Source of the DNA: CAYVXE01 sp964455375
Lineage (GTDB): Bacteria > Zhuqueibacterota > Zhuqueibacteria > Oceanimicrobiales > Oceanimicrobiaceae
Assembly (NCBI GenBank): GCA_964455375.1
Contig: CAYVXE010000031.1
Coordinates: 1-41,886, forward strand
Direction of reading: 5' to 3'
DNA length: 41,886 bases
In this document: positions 41,529 to 41,886 of the stretch, one piece after another
How the letters are laid out: each line of letters opens with the position of its first letter
Numbering within the stretch: position 1 is the stretch's first letter
Position numbers and translations under genes: made by a program
The notes under the pieces: model-generated
What the model was told of the DNA's origin: nothing
What the model saw: the letters and a program-made list of their open reading frames with translations, nothing else
Database searches by the model: none

Positions 41529-41886
41529 ATGTTAAATCGGAGAAATAAAAAACCTTTAATCGTTCTCGTGAGCTTAATCGTCATCATCAGCATTTTGCAC
41601 TACAGCACGGACACCCGCACCGATTATTCTCACGAAGTTTATAAGCTGCTGTATTACATTCCAATCGTTTTAGCTGCGTTTTACTTTGGCATTAAAGGCG
41701 GATTAATTACTGCGGTTTGTATCAGCATTATTTATTTGCCGCATGTGATATTTCAGTGGCATGGCACGGAGTTTGAATTTGTCCACCGGTTATTGGAAAT
41801 CATCGTCTATAATACGATTGCGTACATAGTTGGGCGTTTGGCAGAAAGCGAACGAAATCAAAAAAAACAATATGAGAAAGTCGCTT
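41529..41886 (+). CDS. Membrane sensor protein, N-terminal part (probable histidine kinase)
   Basis: The first 119 codons of a gene that runs out of the window. A basic start and helix (about 8-22) are followed by YYIPIVLAAFYFGIKGGLITAVCISIIYLPHVIFQW and a further helix (RLLEIIVYNTIAYIVGRLAE). A charged segment then begins (ESERNQKKQYEKVA). This four-helix N-terminus, with YIPI-x-AAF-FG-x-GG, is common in sensor histidine kinases of the NtrB/ZraS type, where a PAS and kinase domain would follow. The kinase domain itself is outside the window. It follows the cus operon and shares its palindromic site, so a metal-sensing role is plausible. Confidence 0.65.
   Translation, partial: MLNRRNKKPLIVLVSLIVIISILHYSTDTRTDYSHEVYKLLYYIPIVLAAFYFGIKGGLITAVCISIIYLPHVIFQWHGTEFEFVHRLLEIIVYNTIAYIVGRLAESERNQKKQYEKVA

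Overview
The window looks like a scaffold from an FCB-group bacterium (Calditrichota/KSB1-like or a neighbour of Bacteroidota). This is inferred from a TPR protein with a GWxTD domain, thrombospondin-type-3-like calcium repeats on secreted proteins, abundant outer-membrane barrels and RND pumps, and moderate GC with AT-rich spacers. Three runs of exactly 100 N mark scaffold joins, so it is probably a draft or metagenome assembly. I could not test the taxonomy by search.

Layout. 1-1227: 3' end of a type I restriction HsdR subunit, then a gene-poor stretch with two hairpin repeats. 2138-5597: a two-component pair, membrane histidine kinase plus NtrC-type sigma54 activator. 5695-6347: a decayed VIT1/CCC1-type transporter. 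6639-7097: a small secreted WxxGYW-repeat protein with a near-perfect sigma54 promoter. 7301-13896: TetR regulator and a TolC/MFP/RND efflux operon ending in a small coupled membrane protein. 14027-14572: a cytochrome c'-like lipoprotein. 14936-18534: a second sigma54 unit with two secreted calcium-repeat proteins, an outer-membrane barrel and a DUF4405-type membrane protein with a duplicated C-terminal domain. 18663-18960: an IS3-family remnant. 19278-21575: a DEAD-box RNA helicase and a DUF6398-type gene broken by one stop codon. 22113-29544 (minus strand): an operon of two FHA proteins, a class B penicillin-binding protein, a SEDS glycosyltransferase, a PP2C phosphatase and a membrane-anchored MutS-like ATPase. 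30496-34046: an outer-membrane barrel and the GWxTD/TPR protein. 34272-35201 (minus): a DMT transporter. 35594-41207: a CusC/CusB/CusA-type copper/silver efflux operon cut by two assembly gaps. 41529-end: start of a membrane sensor protein.

How the parts fit. The strongest new observation is a small sigma54 regulon. Both sigma54 promoters (6538 and 14851) carry upstream a pair of 14-bp sites of the form CGnC-N6-GTCG. In both cases the two sites start 23 bp apart, and the first starts exactly 136 bp before the -24 element. The obvious candidate to bind them is the activator at 4233. It would then switch on a secreted WxxGYW protein and a four-gene surface/membrane module of unknown function.

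Secondary observations are an actinobacterial pknB-like cell-wall operon without its kinase, a 16-bp palindrome shared by the cus operon and the downstream sensor gene, two copies of a 134-138 bp MITE-like repeat, and a 55-bp duplication across one N gap that looks like an assembly artefact.
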